Origin: Faecalitalea sp. UBA4312
GTDB taxonomy: Bacteria > Bacillota_I > Bacilli_A > Erysipelotrichales > Erysipelotrichaceae
NCBI GenBank assembly: GCA_002394635.1
Contig: DGUK01000062.1
Coordinates: 1-28,043, forward strand
DNA: 28,043 nt
Direction of reading: 5' to 3'
In this document: piece after piece, positions 7,286 through 14,927 of the stretch
Layout: each line of letters starts with the position of its first letter
Position numbering within the stretch: position 1 is the first letter of the stretch
Position numbers and translations under genes: made by a program
Notes under the pieces: generated by a model
Database searches by the model: none
What the model saw: the letters and a program-made list of their open reading frames with translations, nothing else
What the model was told of the DNA's origin: nothing

Positions 7286-8395
7286 CTAATAGACAGATGC
7301 ATCATAGAACAATTCTTTTGTCTGTATAATATACTCTCTGAAATATGGTAAATTAAAAGTTAGAGTTCCATATGAGCGAGATCGTACGATCTGTGCATCC
7401 AAAAGTCGTCGGCGATAGACAGAAGTATACCCACTGCTCTTATGTAGTTTTTTGTTTATATCCTGCATTTTGATAAAATCATTTCCAAGCTGGGCCATCG
7501 CAAAAAGAAACTCCCTGTCTTTTTCTGAAAGATCTTCAAATATTTTCGTATAGGAGTTTCTGAACAGTTCCAGCTGATACCGAGGAATCACAGAACTTAT
7601 CACATCGTCCGTAATAACGGAAATTCCTTCTGTCTGGTTCCAGATCAGATAGCCCAGAAGCTGGAATGCATAGGCATACCCTTTCGTCATTTTTGTCATT
7701 TGCAGAAGCGTTTGTGGATCAAGCTGTTTTCCAGCTTTAAGAAACGTCGTCTCATAACTATATCGAATCGTATTCAGATCGATCGGGTCGATTTCTATGC
7801 GAGCGCTCCGCAACAAAAAGGTCAGAACCGGATTCTTTTGAAGCTCCGATACTTGATGAGGCAGTCCTGTCATAATCAGAGATATTTCATAACCATCCCG
7901 TACCAATAGCTGATAAAGAGACGCAAATTCTCGCATTGCCGGAATATTTGTCACCTCGTCAACCAGGATCAATAACTTTTTATTCTTCTTTTTTAAAATG
8001 TTTAATACTTCATATAGAAGGGTCTGATAGCTCATGTGCTCCTTTGCATCTTTGTACTTCACTTGAAGTCCAAAAGCTGAAAAAGAAATACCTTCCATAT
8101 GATCTAACGCTTTTCGGATGCTTAATGGAGAACGCATATATATCACGCTGATCAAATCGGATATCATATGCTCTGTTACCGGAATGGTACTTACAAGCCA
8201 GTCTTTCTCTTTGCTCATCTCATTTCCCAGGTCTGTCATAAATACGGTTTTCCCACAGCCTCGTACACCATAAATCAAAGATGTATGATAAGGACTGTTT
8301 CGATTGTTCAGTTCCTGACATATGTATTGTATCTGCGGTTTTCGATCAAGAAACAGTTCTGGGATGCGCCCAAAACTCGGATTAAATGGATTCAT
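7286..8395 (-). CDS. Orphan AAA-type ATPase with C-terminal winged helix
   Basis: A 369-residue P-loop protein. Walker A is GVRGCGKT at residues 43-50, and Walker B is LLILVDEV ending with D146-E147. A sensor-like region (SLIMTGLPHQ) follows, and the last 90 residues look like a winged-helix DNA-binding domain (FIKMQDINKKLHKSSGYTSVYRRRLLDAQIV). The opening NPFNPSFGRIPELFLDR is shared with stand-alone ATP-binding proteins of gut Firmicutes and Actinobacteria that resemble Orc1/Cdc6 or STAND ATPases; their function is not known to me. I chose the ATG at 8395, since the earlier ATG at 8410 overlaps the AGGAGA ribosome site. It is a single-gene unit behind an unusually AT-rich upstream region with direct repeats. 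No partner nuclease or effector gene is adjacent. Confidence 0.75.
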   Translation of the reverse strand: MNPFNPSFGRIPELFLDRKPQIQYICQELNNRNSPYHTSLIYGVRGCGKTVFMTDLGNEMSKEKDWLVSTIPVTEHMISDLISVIYMRSPLSIRKALDHMEGISFSAFGLQVKYKDAKEHMSYQTLLYEVLNILKKKNKKLLILVDEVTNIPAMREFASLYQLLVRDGYEISLIMTGLPHQVSELQKNPVLTFLLRSARIEIDPIDLNTIRYSYETTFLKAGKQLDPQTLLQMTKMTKGYAYAFQLLGYLIWNQTEGISVITDDVISSVIPRYQLELFRNSYTKIFEDLSEKDREFLFAMAQLGNDFIKMQDINKKLHKSSGYTSVYRRRLLDAQIVRSRSYGTLTFNLPYFREYIIQTKELFYDASVY

Positions 8396-8410
8396 ATGTA
8401 TTCTCCTCAT

Positions 8411-8452
8411 TTTATAACTTTATATTTTTTTTATATGTTTTTATAACTTTAT
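8411..8452. repeat. Direct repeat of 13 bp upstream of the AAA ATPase gene
   Basis: TTTATAACTTTAT occurs at 8411-8423 and 8440-8452, a 29-bp period, in an AT-rich gap just upstream of the ATPase ribosome site. An inverted repeat (ATTTCAAA/TTTGAAAT, 8485-8515) lies further upstream. These may be promoter elements or protein-binding sites; AT bias makes chance repeats easier. Confidence 0.4.
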
Positions 8453-8530
8453 TAATATTTTATAAATTTTAATAGCTTATGTCTATTTCAAAAACAAATA
8501 ATCTTTATTTGAAATATATGATGCATACAA

Positions 8531-8565
8531 AAAACCATGGAAGTCTTGTCAGCTTCCATGGTTTT
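8531..8565 (-). terminator. Terminator after the XRE regulator gene
   Basis: A perfect 13-bp stem (8531-8543 with 8553-8565) with a 9-base loop ends in T6 on the reverse strand. It begins one base after the TGA of the regulator gene. Confidence 0.88.
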
Positions 8566-8566
8566 G

Positions 8567-8761
8567 TCATTCTACCCAGAATAATTCATCCAATGTCTTT
8601 CCCAATACTTTGCAGATTGAAATACAAAGGTTGATGGTGGGATTATAATCCCCTTTTTCAATCGCACTGATCGTCTGGCGAGATACCCCAACCTTATCGG
8701 CTAACTGCTGCTGCGACAAATCCATACCCGCCCGTGCTGCTTTTAATCGAAGGTTCTTCAT
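8567..8761 (-). CDS. Small XRE-family helix-turn-helix regulator
   Basis: A 64-residue protein that is essentially one XRE-type helix-turn-helix domain: LSQQQLADKVGVSRQTISAIE spans residues 15-35, followed by YNPTINLCISICKVLGKTLDELF. Such minimal regulators usually repress their own operon. The ribosome site GAGAGGAT is inside the end of the upstream membrane-protein gene, with only one base between the upstream TAA and this ATG, so the two are co-transcribed. A terminator follows at once. The pairing of an XRE regulator of this size with a small membrane protein bearing an EYDERQ motif is a recurring Firmicutes arrangement; the signal sensed is unknown. Confidence 0.9.
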   Translation of the reverse strand: MKNLRLKAARAGMDLSQQQLADKVGVSRQTISAIEKGDYNPTINLCISICKVLGKTLDELFWVE

Positions 8762-8762
8762 A

Positions 8763-9281
8763 TTAATCCTCTCGGGAAGAAAAATGCTGAACCAAAATCG
8801 TAATCAACAAGATGACAAAGCCTACAGACAAGGTCAAATTCGAGCCTGTCGCAAAGGTAACCTGTCCATTTTCCAACAATCCCTGCTGCAAATGATGGAT
8901 CCCACCAAACAGATTGGCTATGATACAGGCAGCAAACAATACAACAAATGATCTTACATTGTTATTCAATCCAATAAACGCATCATGCAGGATACTGTAT
9001 ACCCCAAAGACAAGCGTCCCCAGCATAATAGAAACCAGCGTCAGATAATCCCAGCTAAAATACGGAACCTGGCCCTCCACACCGAAGATCAAACAAATGG
9101 CATTGAAAACCATTACCGTTAACAACGCATACTTATATCCACGTCCTCGGATCAGTTCCTGTCTTTCGTCATATTCCCCTTTCAATGAAGATTTCTTTAT
9201 GATTGCACAAATAACCACGATTCCCAACAAAACGATCAAACCAGCAATAAATCCTATTTGTCTTGCACTCATTTCACTCAT
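8763..9281 (-). CDS. Membrane protein with DERQ motif, partner of the XRE regulator
   Basis: A 172-residue protein with about five predicted membrane helices (approximate cores IGFIAGLIVLLGIVVICAII, YALLTVMVFNAICLIFG, LVSIMLGTLVFGVYSIL, FVVLFAACIIANLFGGI, LSVGFVILLITILV) and a short cytoplasmic segment GEYDERQELIRGRGYK after helix one. The DERQ motif recurs in small Firmicutes membrane proteins located next to XRE regulators, but I know of no established function. Two start codons are possible, ATG at 9281 with GAAAGAGAG directly before it and ATG at 9272; I kept the first. A promoter (TTGACA, 17 bases, TACATT) lies just upstream. Confidence 0.75.
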   Translation of the reverse strand: MSEMSARQIGFIAGLIVLLGIVVICAIIKKSSLKGEYDERQELIRGRGYKYALLTVMVFNAICLIFGVEGQVPYFSWDYLTLVSIMLGTLVFGVYSILHDAFIGLNNNVRSFVVLFAACIIANLFGGIHHLQQGLLENGQVTFATGSNLTLSVGFVILLITILVQHFSSRED

Positions 9282-9297
9282 CTCTCTTTCTAATTAC

Positions 9298-9326
9298 AAT
9301 GTAAATGATTCTCATCTAGATGTCAA
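9298..9326 (-). promoter_or_regulatory. Promoter of the membrane protein / XRE operon
   Basis: On the reverse strand TTGACA (9321-9326) and TACATT (9298-9303) are 17 bases apart, ending about 17 bases before the ATG. A short leader fits the weak ribosome site. Confidence 0.6.
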
Positions 9327-9360
9327 ATATTTTTTACATTTTGTTTGTATTTATTAACAT

Positions 9361-9387
9361 AAAAAAAGAGATGTTTGACATCTCTTT
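9361..9387 (-). terminator. Terminator after the aldo/keto reductase gene
   Basis: A 9-bp stem (9365-9373 with 9379-9387, AAAGAGATG/CATCTCTTT), loop TTTGA, ends in T7 on the reverse strand. The TAA of the reductase gene (9386-9388) is within the stem. Confidence 0.88.
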
Positions 9388-10426
9388 ACTGATTGACAGT
9401 GGTCTTTCCGGCCAGCACATTTCGGTAATCGGCCAGATTTTTCTTTAACAGATTCGGAATATCCAGTTCATACGGGCATTTCGATATACATGCTTTACAG
9501 TCAATGCATGTATCGATCTTTGCCATTTCCTTCTGCCAGTATTCGTTGAGCCATGCCTGGCTTGGGGCCCGGCGCAGCATCAAAGACATCCGGTTGCATT
9601 GATTGATCTGGATACCGACTGTACATGGCATGCAATATCCGCAGCCACGGCAAAATTCCCCTTGCAGTTCCTTTTGTTCCTTCTGGATAAAATCGGTAAT
9701 TTCCTGGTCCATCACCGGGGTATCGTGCATATACGACAGCCATTCATCCAGTTCTTTCTGGCGCTGGATCCCCCAGATCGGTACGGTGCCATCAAACTGG
9801 TTCACAAAGGCCATCGCCGCTTTGGAGTTGGTAATCAAACCACCGGCCAATCCTTTCATACAGATAAATCCGACATTTTCTCTCTGACATAACCGGATCA
9901 GATCCAGCTCTTTTTCGGAGGCTAAATAACTGATCGGATACTGTACCGTTTCATACAACCCGGATTCCGCCAGTTCCCTGGCAATACCGAGCTTATGTGC
10001 CGTACCACCGATATGGCGGATCTTTCCTTGTTTCTTGGCTTCCACCATACATTCATACATACCCGTTCCATCGCCTGGTTTCCAGCATTGCTGCATCAGG
10101 TGGAACTGATAAACATCAATATAATCGGTCTTCAGATTCTGCAAGGATGTCTCCAGGTCCTTCCAGAACTGTTCCGGCGTTTTCGCCGCTGTTTTCGTGG
10201 TCAGGATGACATCCGAACGATCCAGCCATCCGTTTCCAAAGGCAGCCCCGATCTTTTCTTCACTGTCGCTGTAAGCCCGGGCTGTATCAAAGAAACGCAT
10301 GCCACCCTGATATGCATTTCTTAATAAGTCTACGGCTTTTCCCAAGCTCACTCTCTGGATCGGTAAAGCCCCAAATCCGTTTTGAGGTACACAGATCCCT
10401 GTTTTTCCTAAAGTGATTTGTTTCAT
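9386..10426 (-). CDS. Aldo/keto reductase with C-terminal 4Fe-4S ferredoxin domain
   Basis: A 346-residue oxidoreductase. The N-terminal TIM-barrel aldo/keto reductase domain shows the catalytic tetrad D47, Y52 (FFDTARAYSDSEEKIG), K78 (ILTTKTAAK) and H109 (VYQFHLMQQ). The C-terminal 100 residues hold cysteine clusters, CRGCGYCMPC with a further C, and CIDCKACISKCP, matching ferredoxin-type iron-sulfur sites. This fusion is common in anaerobes, where electrons may come from ferredoxin rather than only NAD(P)H. The ATG at 10426 has GAGAGG nine bases upstream; 12 codons further upstream remain open but lack a ribosome site. It is a single-gene unit with its own promoter, directly next to the integrase relic. 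The physiological substrate cannot be inferred. Confidence 0.9.
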   Translation of the reverse strand: MKQITLGKTGICVPQNGFGALPIQRVSLGKAVDLLRNAYQGGMRFFDTARAYSDSEEKIGAAFGNGWLDRSDVILTTKTAAKTPEQFWKDLETSLQNLKTDYIDVYQFHLMQQCWKPGDGTGMYECMVEAKKQGKIRHIGGTAHKLGIARELAESGLYETVQYPISYLASEKELDLIRLCQRENVGFICMKGLAGGLITNSKAAMAFVNQFDGTVPIWGIQRQKELDEWLSYMHDTPVMDQEITDFIQKEQKELQGEFCRGCGYCMPCTVGIQINQCNRMSLMLRRAPSQAWLNEYWQKEMAKIDTCIDCKACISKCPYELDIPNLLKKNLADYRNVLAGKTTVNQ

Positions 10427-10451
10427 ACGTTGCTTCCTCTCATTTAATTTT

Positions 10452-10479
10452 ATTGTATACAAATCTTGATCAAAATCAA
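10452..10479 (-). promoter_or_regulatory. Promoter of the aldo/keto reductase gene
   Basis: On the reverse strand TTGATT (10474-10479) and TACAAT (10452-10457) are 16 bases apart, about 26 bases before the ATG. It lies at the broken 3' end of the integrase relic. Confidence 0.6.
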
Positions 10480-10940
10480 AGCTCCCATCCAGCGCGTTAC
10501 ATGATGCTTTTTAGCTTAGTGCAGATTTAGATTCGAAACATTTGCAGATATACAATGTCTCTTTAACACATTATTAACTGTTGAATTATATACTTTCTTT
10601 TCATTGACAAATATAGGTTGATCTTCCGGCACAGATTTAACAAGTTCTGAAAATTGAGCGACCGTCTGCCAATCTATTTATACTTTCCTTACAGAAGATC
10701 GATTTTTTGTCGGAAGAAATCCTCCATGTCCTTTATAGTCCCATGTCTGGTTGATTGATTCAGTTTGATTTAAGTATTATTTATTTTTTTCGCATCTTTC
10801 ACTTTAATGATCACTTTCCTAATAGCATCTCTTTCAATCAGACCTTCATCCACTGCATCTAGGAGAGCTCTGTTAATTGATGATGGAAATCCATGGTTGT
10901 CTGGCGTTCATGCATCCGTGCATAATCATTTAGTTTTTTT
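10470..10940 (-). pseudogene. Decayed tyrosine recombinase (phage/conjugative-element integrase) relic
   Basis: No intact gene exists here, but reverse-strand fragments read in order as a Tn916/Lactobacillales-type integrase. HERQTTMDFHHQL (about 10885-10930) and, after a frameshift, LLDAVDEGLIERDAIRKVII (10806-10865) match the core-binding region. YLNQTESINQTWDYKGHG and PTKNRSSVRKV (10690-10776) come next, then after an in-frame TAA, DWQTVAQFSELVKSVPEDQP and IFVNEKKVYNSTVNNVLKRH (10519-10674), stopping at NLNLH*. Between YLNQ and TWDYKG, intact relatives have about 30 more residues that include the first catalytic arginine; here they are missing. The HxLRHTH box and the tyrosine end are also lost. 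So it has at least one frameshift, stops, one deletion and a 3' truncation. The family is known; the loss of activity is evident. Confidence 0.82.
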
Positions 10941-11222
10941 GATACGTAATCCGTGTCCTTTCACATAGTTTAACATTGGGTATTAATTTCTGTATCTACT
11001 TCTGTGTCATCAAGTATTTGTCCAATGTTACCTTTCTTATGGGCTTTCTTTGTATAGATGAACCCACTGCTCATAGCAATCACAGAATCAATCTGTATTC
11101 TTTGTTAGTTCTATCATTATGTCCATCCAGTTTTATTTAGTTTACTCACTCTTCATCGACGTGACCATCATAACCATATGCCTGCTGCTAGAATCTGTTT
11201 AGCCTGTTCAAATTCGAGCACT
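10941..11222 (-). other. Gene-free degenerate stretch beside the integrase relic
   Basis: This part holds no open gene. In the reverse strand, short broken pieces read LEFEQAKQILAAG and, in another frame, GYDGHVDEE*, LDGHNDRTNKEYRL and KAHKKGNIGQILDDTEVDT, which look like former coding sequence but which I cannot assign. It may be the 5' part of the same lost element or a second decayed gene. Confidence 0.4.
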
Positions 11223-11247
11223 AAAAAACCTCACAGGATTGTGAGGT
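11223..11247 (-). terminator. Terminator after the lipoprotein gene
   Basis: An 8-bp stem (11228-11235 with 11240-11247, ACCTCACA/TGTGAGGT), loop GGAT, is followed on the reverse strand by T6. It is 15 bases past the lipoprotein stop. Confidence 0.85.
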
Positions 11248-11262
11248 ATGAAAAAAGAGGAC

Positions 11263-11775
11263 TTATTCAGCTTCTGCCTGTAATTGTTCCAAATACTTTT
11301 CTCTGGCTTCATCCGCGGTAAATCCGCTGGTGTTAAAGGCACTGACTTTATATGTATCTTCTCCGTCTTTCTTACGGAAATTTACATGGATAAAATGTGT
11401 ATCATCGTCTTCGGAAATCCAGTCATAGTAACGATACGTAGATTCCATTCTCTCGTTATATTCTTCTTTTTGAAAGACGCCATCCACGCCAAAGTAATCA
11501 CGGATATCTTCATATGTCTGTTCATATACATCCAGGTCTAGGATGTCATCAAAATAAACATATGATTTTTGCACTTGTTCCTCACTGACGATTCCATCCC
11601 CTGTCGGGGCTTCCGTCGACGCTTCTTCCGATTTGGTCTCTTCTTGTTTGGTCTGTTCTTGCTTCGTCTGTTCTTGTTTTGTGTCTTCCTTTGTCTGCTG
11701 TTCCGGTTGTGAACTGTTACCACAAGCGCTTAGGAGCATGGAATAGATCAATAAAACACTGCATAGTTTTTTCAT
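11263..11775 (-). CDS. Small secreted lipoprotein with Gln/Lys/Glu-rich spacer
   Basis: A 170-residue predicted lipoprotein. Residues 1-17 are a signal peptide ending in LLSA, with the lipidated Cys at position 18 (LLSACG), so it should be anchored on the outer face of the membrane. Residues 20-50 are a low-complexity spacer with TKQEQ-type pentapeptide repeats. The C-terminal 110 residues form a compact domain with YEQTYEDIRDYFGVDG and STYRYYDWISEDDDTHFIHV, which recalls the small-protein A / beta-lactamase-inhibitor-like repeat fold; I would not assign a function. The ATG at 11775 has AGGAGG eight bases upstream, while a TTG two codons earlier is too close. It is a single-gene unit between two terminators, adjacent to the mobile-element relic. 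Confidence 0.85.
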   Translation of the reverse strand: MKKLCSVLLIYSMLLSACGNSSQPEQQTKEDTKQEQTKQEQTKQEETKSEEASTEAPTGDGIVSEEQVQKSYVYFDDILDLDVYEQTYEDIRDYFGVDGVFQKEEYNERMESTYRYYDWISEDDDTHFIHVNFRKKDGEDTYKVSAFNTSGFTADEAREKYLEQLQAEAE

Positions 11776-11820
11776 AGTCAAAACCTCCTAAGCACATTGT
11801 ATAAAGTATCTGCCAATAAA

Positions 11821-11842
11821 AAATCACCCAAATGGGTGATTT
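11821..11842 (-). terminator. Terminator of the mannitol operon
   Basis: A 9-bp stem (11821-11829 with 11834-11842, AAATCACCC/GGGTGATTT), loop of four bases, is followed by a T6 run on the reverse strand. It is six bases past the mtlD stop. Confidence 0.85.
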
Positions 11843-11848
11843 CATAAA

Positions 11849-12991
11849 CTAAGCTAATTGATTATAAGCAGCCAGAACTTCTTCTAACACTTTCGGATCT
11901 GCAACACCGGAGATTTCCTTGAAGGCTTCGATGACACCTTTTTCAGCAATCTTGGCTTGTAATTCCACAGCCTGCGGATCCTGTTCATTCGTATAATGTA
12001 AAGCAGCGCCGATACCAACAATCAGCTGATCTACCGGCAAGCCGAAGCTTAAGGCTGTCTGCATTGGTTTCACCAAACGGTCCGTCGCACTCAGCTTACG
12101 TAGTGGTTCACGTCCGACACGTTTTACATCATCATGTAAATACGGGTTCTTAAAACGCTTGATGATCTTTTCAATGTATGCTGCATGAGCTTCCGGATCA
12201 AATCCATGTTTCTTTACCAGACCGGCACCTGACTGTTCCATCGCTTTATGCACAATGGCGTAGATTTCTTCATTTTCGATACCGTCTTTGATGGTTTCCA
12301 AGCCCTTCAGATTTCCTAAATACGCTGTAATACAATGGCCGGTATTTAACGTAAACAGTTTTCTTTCAATATACGCTTCCAGATTGTCAGCCAGGTTCAT
12401 ACCGTTGATCTGTGGGATCTCACCTTTGAATGAAGCCTTTTCCACATTCCACTCATAGTATGCCTCTACAACAACATCCGTTGGAATTTCGTTGGTTCCC
12501 GGTGGAACGATACGGTCTACGGAGCAATCCGGGAATCCGACATATTGGTCAGCATAGGCCTGTTCTTCTTCGCTTAAAAGCTTATAGACATGCGCTTTTA
12601 ACTGGGAGCTGGCACGGATCGCGTTTTCACAGGCAATGATATTCAATGCTTCTGTACAGCCGGCTTCTTTTCTGGCCTTGATTCCGTCAGCCATTGCCGG
12701 GGCAATACGTGGCAGGATCACCAGTCCGACAGCGGTTGTTACGATTTCTGCCTGGGCAATCGCATCCACGATTTCCTGGCCGGTAGAAAGGATACCGTCC
12801 ACATTTTCAATGCGCACATCTTCTTTTTCAACGTCCATAATATGAACCGTATACGATTTGTCCTGTGCCAAACGATCAATGATAACCGGGTTTACATCAC
12901 CAAAGATCACTTTATAACCCGATTGTGCTAACAACATACCAATAAAGCCACGGCCAATATTTCCGGCACCAAACATTACTGCAGTTTTCAT
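11849..12991 (-). CDS. mtlD: Mannitol-1-phosphate 5-dehydrogenase
   Basis: A 380-residue cytoplasmic dehydrogenase that oxidises mannitol 1-phosphate to fructose 6-phosphate with NAD. The Rossmann motif is FGAGNIGRGFIG (residues 7-18). The polyol-specific long-chain dehydrogenase catalytic pattern (Lys, Asn, His) is visible in RKLFTLNTGHCITAYLG at about residues 213-229. Length matches the family, which is normally 380-390. AAGGAG lies seven bases upstream of the ATG. It is the last gene of the operon mtlR-mtlA-mtlD, separated from mtlA by 61 bases that contain a strong hairpin without a T tract, and followed by a terminator. Identification rests on sequence and on the operon, which agree. 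Confidence 0.96.
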   Translation of the reverse strand: MKTAVMFGAGNIGRGFIGMLLAQSGYKVIFGDVNPVIIDRLAQDKSYTVHIMDVEKEDVRIENVDGILSTGQEIVDAIAQAEIVTTAVGLVILPRIAPAMADGIKARKEAGCTEALNIIACENAIRASSQLKAHVYKLLSEEEQAYADQYVGFPDCSVDRIVPPGTNEIPTDVVVEAYYEWNVEKASFKGEIPQINGMNLADNLEAYIERKLFTLNTGHCITAYLGNLKGLETIKDGIENEEIYAIVHKAMEQSGAGLVKKHGFDPEAHAAYIEKIIKRFKNPYLHDDVKRVGREPLRKLSATDRLVKPMQTALSFGLPVDQLIVGIGAALHYTNEQDPQAVELQAKIAEKGVIEAFKEISGVADPKVLEEVLAAYNQLA

Positions 12992-13017
12992 TCTTTTCTC
13001 CTTCTTTCTATCTGCAC

Positions 13018-13045
13018 AGAAACACAGGCGGATGCCTGTGTTTCT
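13018..13045 (-). other. Intercistronic hairpin between mtlA and mtlD
   Basis: A perfect 12-bp stem (13018-13029 with 13034-13045, AGAAACACAGGC/GCCTGTGTTTCT) with loop GGAT follows the mtlA stop. On the transcribed strand it is followed by GTGCAGAT rather than T residues, so it is unlikely to be a full terminator; protection of the mtlA mRNA 3' end or processing fits better. Confidence 0.65.
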
Positions 13046-13052
13046 ATTTAAA

Positions 13053-14915
13053 TTAACTTAAAGTTTCCAGCATCCACTGTTTATCATCTGTCGTCTTCAT
13101 CTTTTCCAGAACAGCTTGGTCATCCAGTGCCGTTGCGACTTTGGCCAGGACTTCCATGTGTTCTCCGCCTTTACCGGCAATACCAATTACCAGCTGCGCT
13201 TTTTCATCACCGAATGGAACACCGTCCGGGAACTGAAGAACAACGATACCTGTTTTCTTGATTACATCCGGGTCATGTGTTGTTCCATGAGGAATCGCCA
13301 GACCCATGCCCATGTACGTCGTTACCAGTTTTTCACGATCCTGCATAGCCTGGATATAATCATCATTGACATAGCCTAATTCCACTAAGGCTTTTCCTGC
13401 CATTTCAATGGCTTCTTCTTTTGATGAAGCTTTTTGTTGCAGACGAATACCTTCCAGCTTTAATACGCCTTCGATTTTCGTTGAAGCTTTTTCTTCTTCA
13501 ACCGGAGCGGCTTCCACCATCGCATCCCCTGTACTTAACTGCATGAACAAGTTATCCAGGTTCGGGTCAGCCAGGAAGTTTCCAATCTGTACCAGCTGAG
13601 CCTGCGGTGCTGATTTCGCTGCACGTTCGACCAGAATTGTCTGCACAACGGCGATATCACAGTCAGCAGGAATGTTATCTACAGAAGTATTCGTTACGGT
13701 GATGTCCGGACGAATCGATTTCAAACGGTTACGGAATTTCGTTGCACCCATGGCGCTCGATCCCATACCTGCATCACATGCGAATACGATTTTCTTAGCA
13801 TCGGCTACATTGGAGATAGCTGTTTTCGGCGCCTGTCCTTTGGCTTCCGCTTTCATATCTCCCATCTGTGCCTGGGCTTCTTCCAAAGATGCTTTTGTAC
13901 CTGACATCTTAATGATCGGGCTAGCAATCAAGAAGGATACACCGGCAGCGATCAATACACCTAACAATACGATCAATGTCTGTCCTTTTGGAGCCATTGA
14001 CAAGAAGGCAATGATAGATCCTGGGCTGGACGGTCCCTTTAATCCGGCACCGGTAATCGTGTAGAAGAAAATAGCACAGATATTACCGACGATTGGAGCA
14101 ACGATCACAATCGGGTTCATCAATACATATGGGAAGTAAATTTCATGAATACCACCCAGGAAGTGAATGATGATAGCACCTGGGGCAGAATCCTTTGTCA
14201 TCTTGTCGCTGGAGAATAACCAGTATGCTAACAATACACCTAAACCAGGTCCTGGATTGGCTTCCAGCATATACATGATGGATTTTCCGGTTTCGGCTGC
14301 CTGTTCAACACCAATTGGTGTAAAGATACCATGGTTGATGGCGTTGTTCAGGAACAATACCTTGGCAGGTTCGATAAAGATAGCTGCCAATGGTAACAGA
14401 CCCTTGTTAACCAATACATCAACACCAGCTGTCAATACAGACAATACAGCTGTCATAAATGGTCCGATAATATAGTATCCGATGATAGCCAGGATCATAC
14501 CGATGATACCAACAGAGAAGTTGTTGATCAACATTTCGAAACCAGCTGGCATATGTCCATCCATAGCCTGGTCAAATTTCTTGATAACCCAACCGGCAAA
14601 AGGTCCCACGGCCATGGCTGCCATCAACATAGGCTGACCGTCTGTTCCACCAACACCGGCAATACATCCGACAACCGCAATTGCACCGATTACCATACCA
14701 CGGTCTCCGCCTACCAGGCGTCCACCTGTAGCCGCAATCAGGATCGGCATTAAGTAAAATAACATGTAAGGCTGAATAGACGCTAATTGTTCATTAGGTA
14801 GCCATCCATCCGGAATGAATAATGCAGTGATAAATCCCCATGCAATGAAGGCGCCGATATTCGGCATAACCATTGCGGATAAGAATTTACCGAAACGTTG
14901 TAAACCTTGTTTCAT
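13053..14915 (-). CDS. mtlA: Mannitol-specific PTS transporter, fused EIICBA
   Basis: A 620-residue transporter that imports mannitol and phosphorylates it to mannitol 1-phosphate. Residues 1 to about 340 are the membrane EIIC domain with many hydrophobic helices and the GGIHEIYFPYVL signature. EIIB spans about 370-465 with the phosphocysteine loop VFACDAGMGSSAMGATKF. EIIA spans about 478-620 with the phosphohistidine in GLAIPHGTTHD. This is the full CBA order; many Gram-positive relatives carry EIIA as a separate protein, so the fused form here resembles the enteric MtlA. AGGAGG precedes the ATG and overlaps the TAG of mtlR, 12 bases away, so mtlR and mtlA are co-transcribed. Regulation is expected through MtlR phosphorylation by the EIIB and EIIA domains. 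Confidence 0.97.
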   Translation of the reverse strand: MKQGLQRFGKFLSAMVMPNIGAFIAWGFITALFIPDGWLPNEQLASIQPYMLFYLMPILIAATGGRLVGGDRGMVIGAIAVVGCIAGVGGTDGQPMLMAAMAVGPFAGWVIKKFDQAMDGHMPAGFEMLINNFSVGIIGMILAIIGYYIIGPFMTAVLSVLTAGVDVLVNKGLLPLAAIFIEPAKVLFLNNAINHGIFTPIGVEQAAETGKSIMYMLEANPGPGLGVLLAYWLFSSDKMTKDSAPGAIIIHFLGGIHEIYFPYVLMNPIVIVAPIVGNICAIFFYTITGAGLKGPSSPGSIIAFLSMAPKGQTLIVLLGVLIAAGVSFLIASPIIKMSGTKASLEEAQAQMGDMKAEAKGQAPKTAISNVADAKKIVFACDAGMGSSAMGATKFRNRLKSIRPDITVTNTSVDNIPADCDIAVVQTILVERAAKSAPQAQLVQIGNFLADPNLDNLFMQLSTGDAMVEAAPVEEEKASTKIEGVLKLEGIRLQQKASSKEEAIEMAGKALVELGYVNDDYIQAMQDREKLVTTYMGMGLAIPHGTTHDPDVIKKTGIVVLQFPDGVPFGDEKAQLVIGIAGKGGEHMEVLAKVATALDDQAVLEKMKTTDDKQWMLETLS

Positions 14916-14927
14916 TGTTCTCTCCTC

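Noticed and set aside
7286..9281. AAA ATPase plus XRE regulator and membrane protein considered as a defence or toxin-antitoxin system
   Set aside because: A terminator and separate promoters divide them, no nuclease, HEPN, TIR or toxin domain is visible, and the XRE/membrane pair resembles a common regulator pair.
11149..11222. LEFEQAKQILAAG fragment considered as a small gene
   Set aside because: It is interrupted by stops in all reverse frames within about 20 codons and lacks a ribosome site; it is treated as degenerate sequence.
13018..13045. Hairpin between mtlA and mtlD considered as an intrinsic terminator
   Set aside because: There is no T run on the transcribed strand, and mtlD has no evident promoter of its own, so full termination is unlikely.
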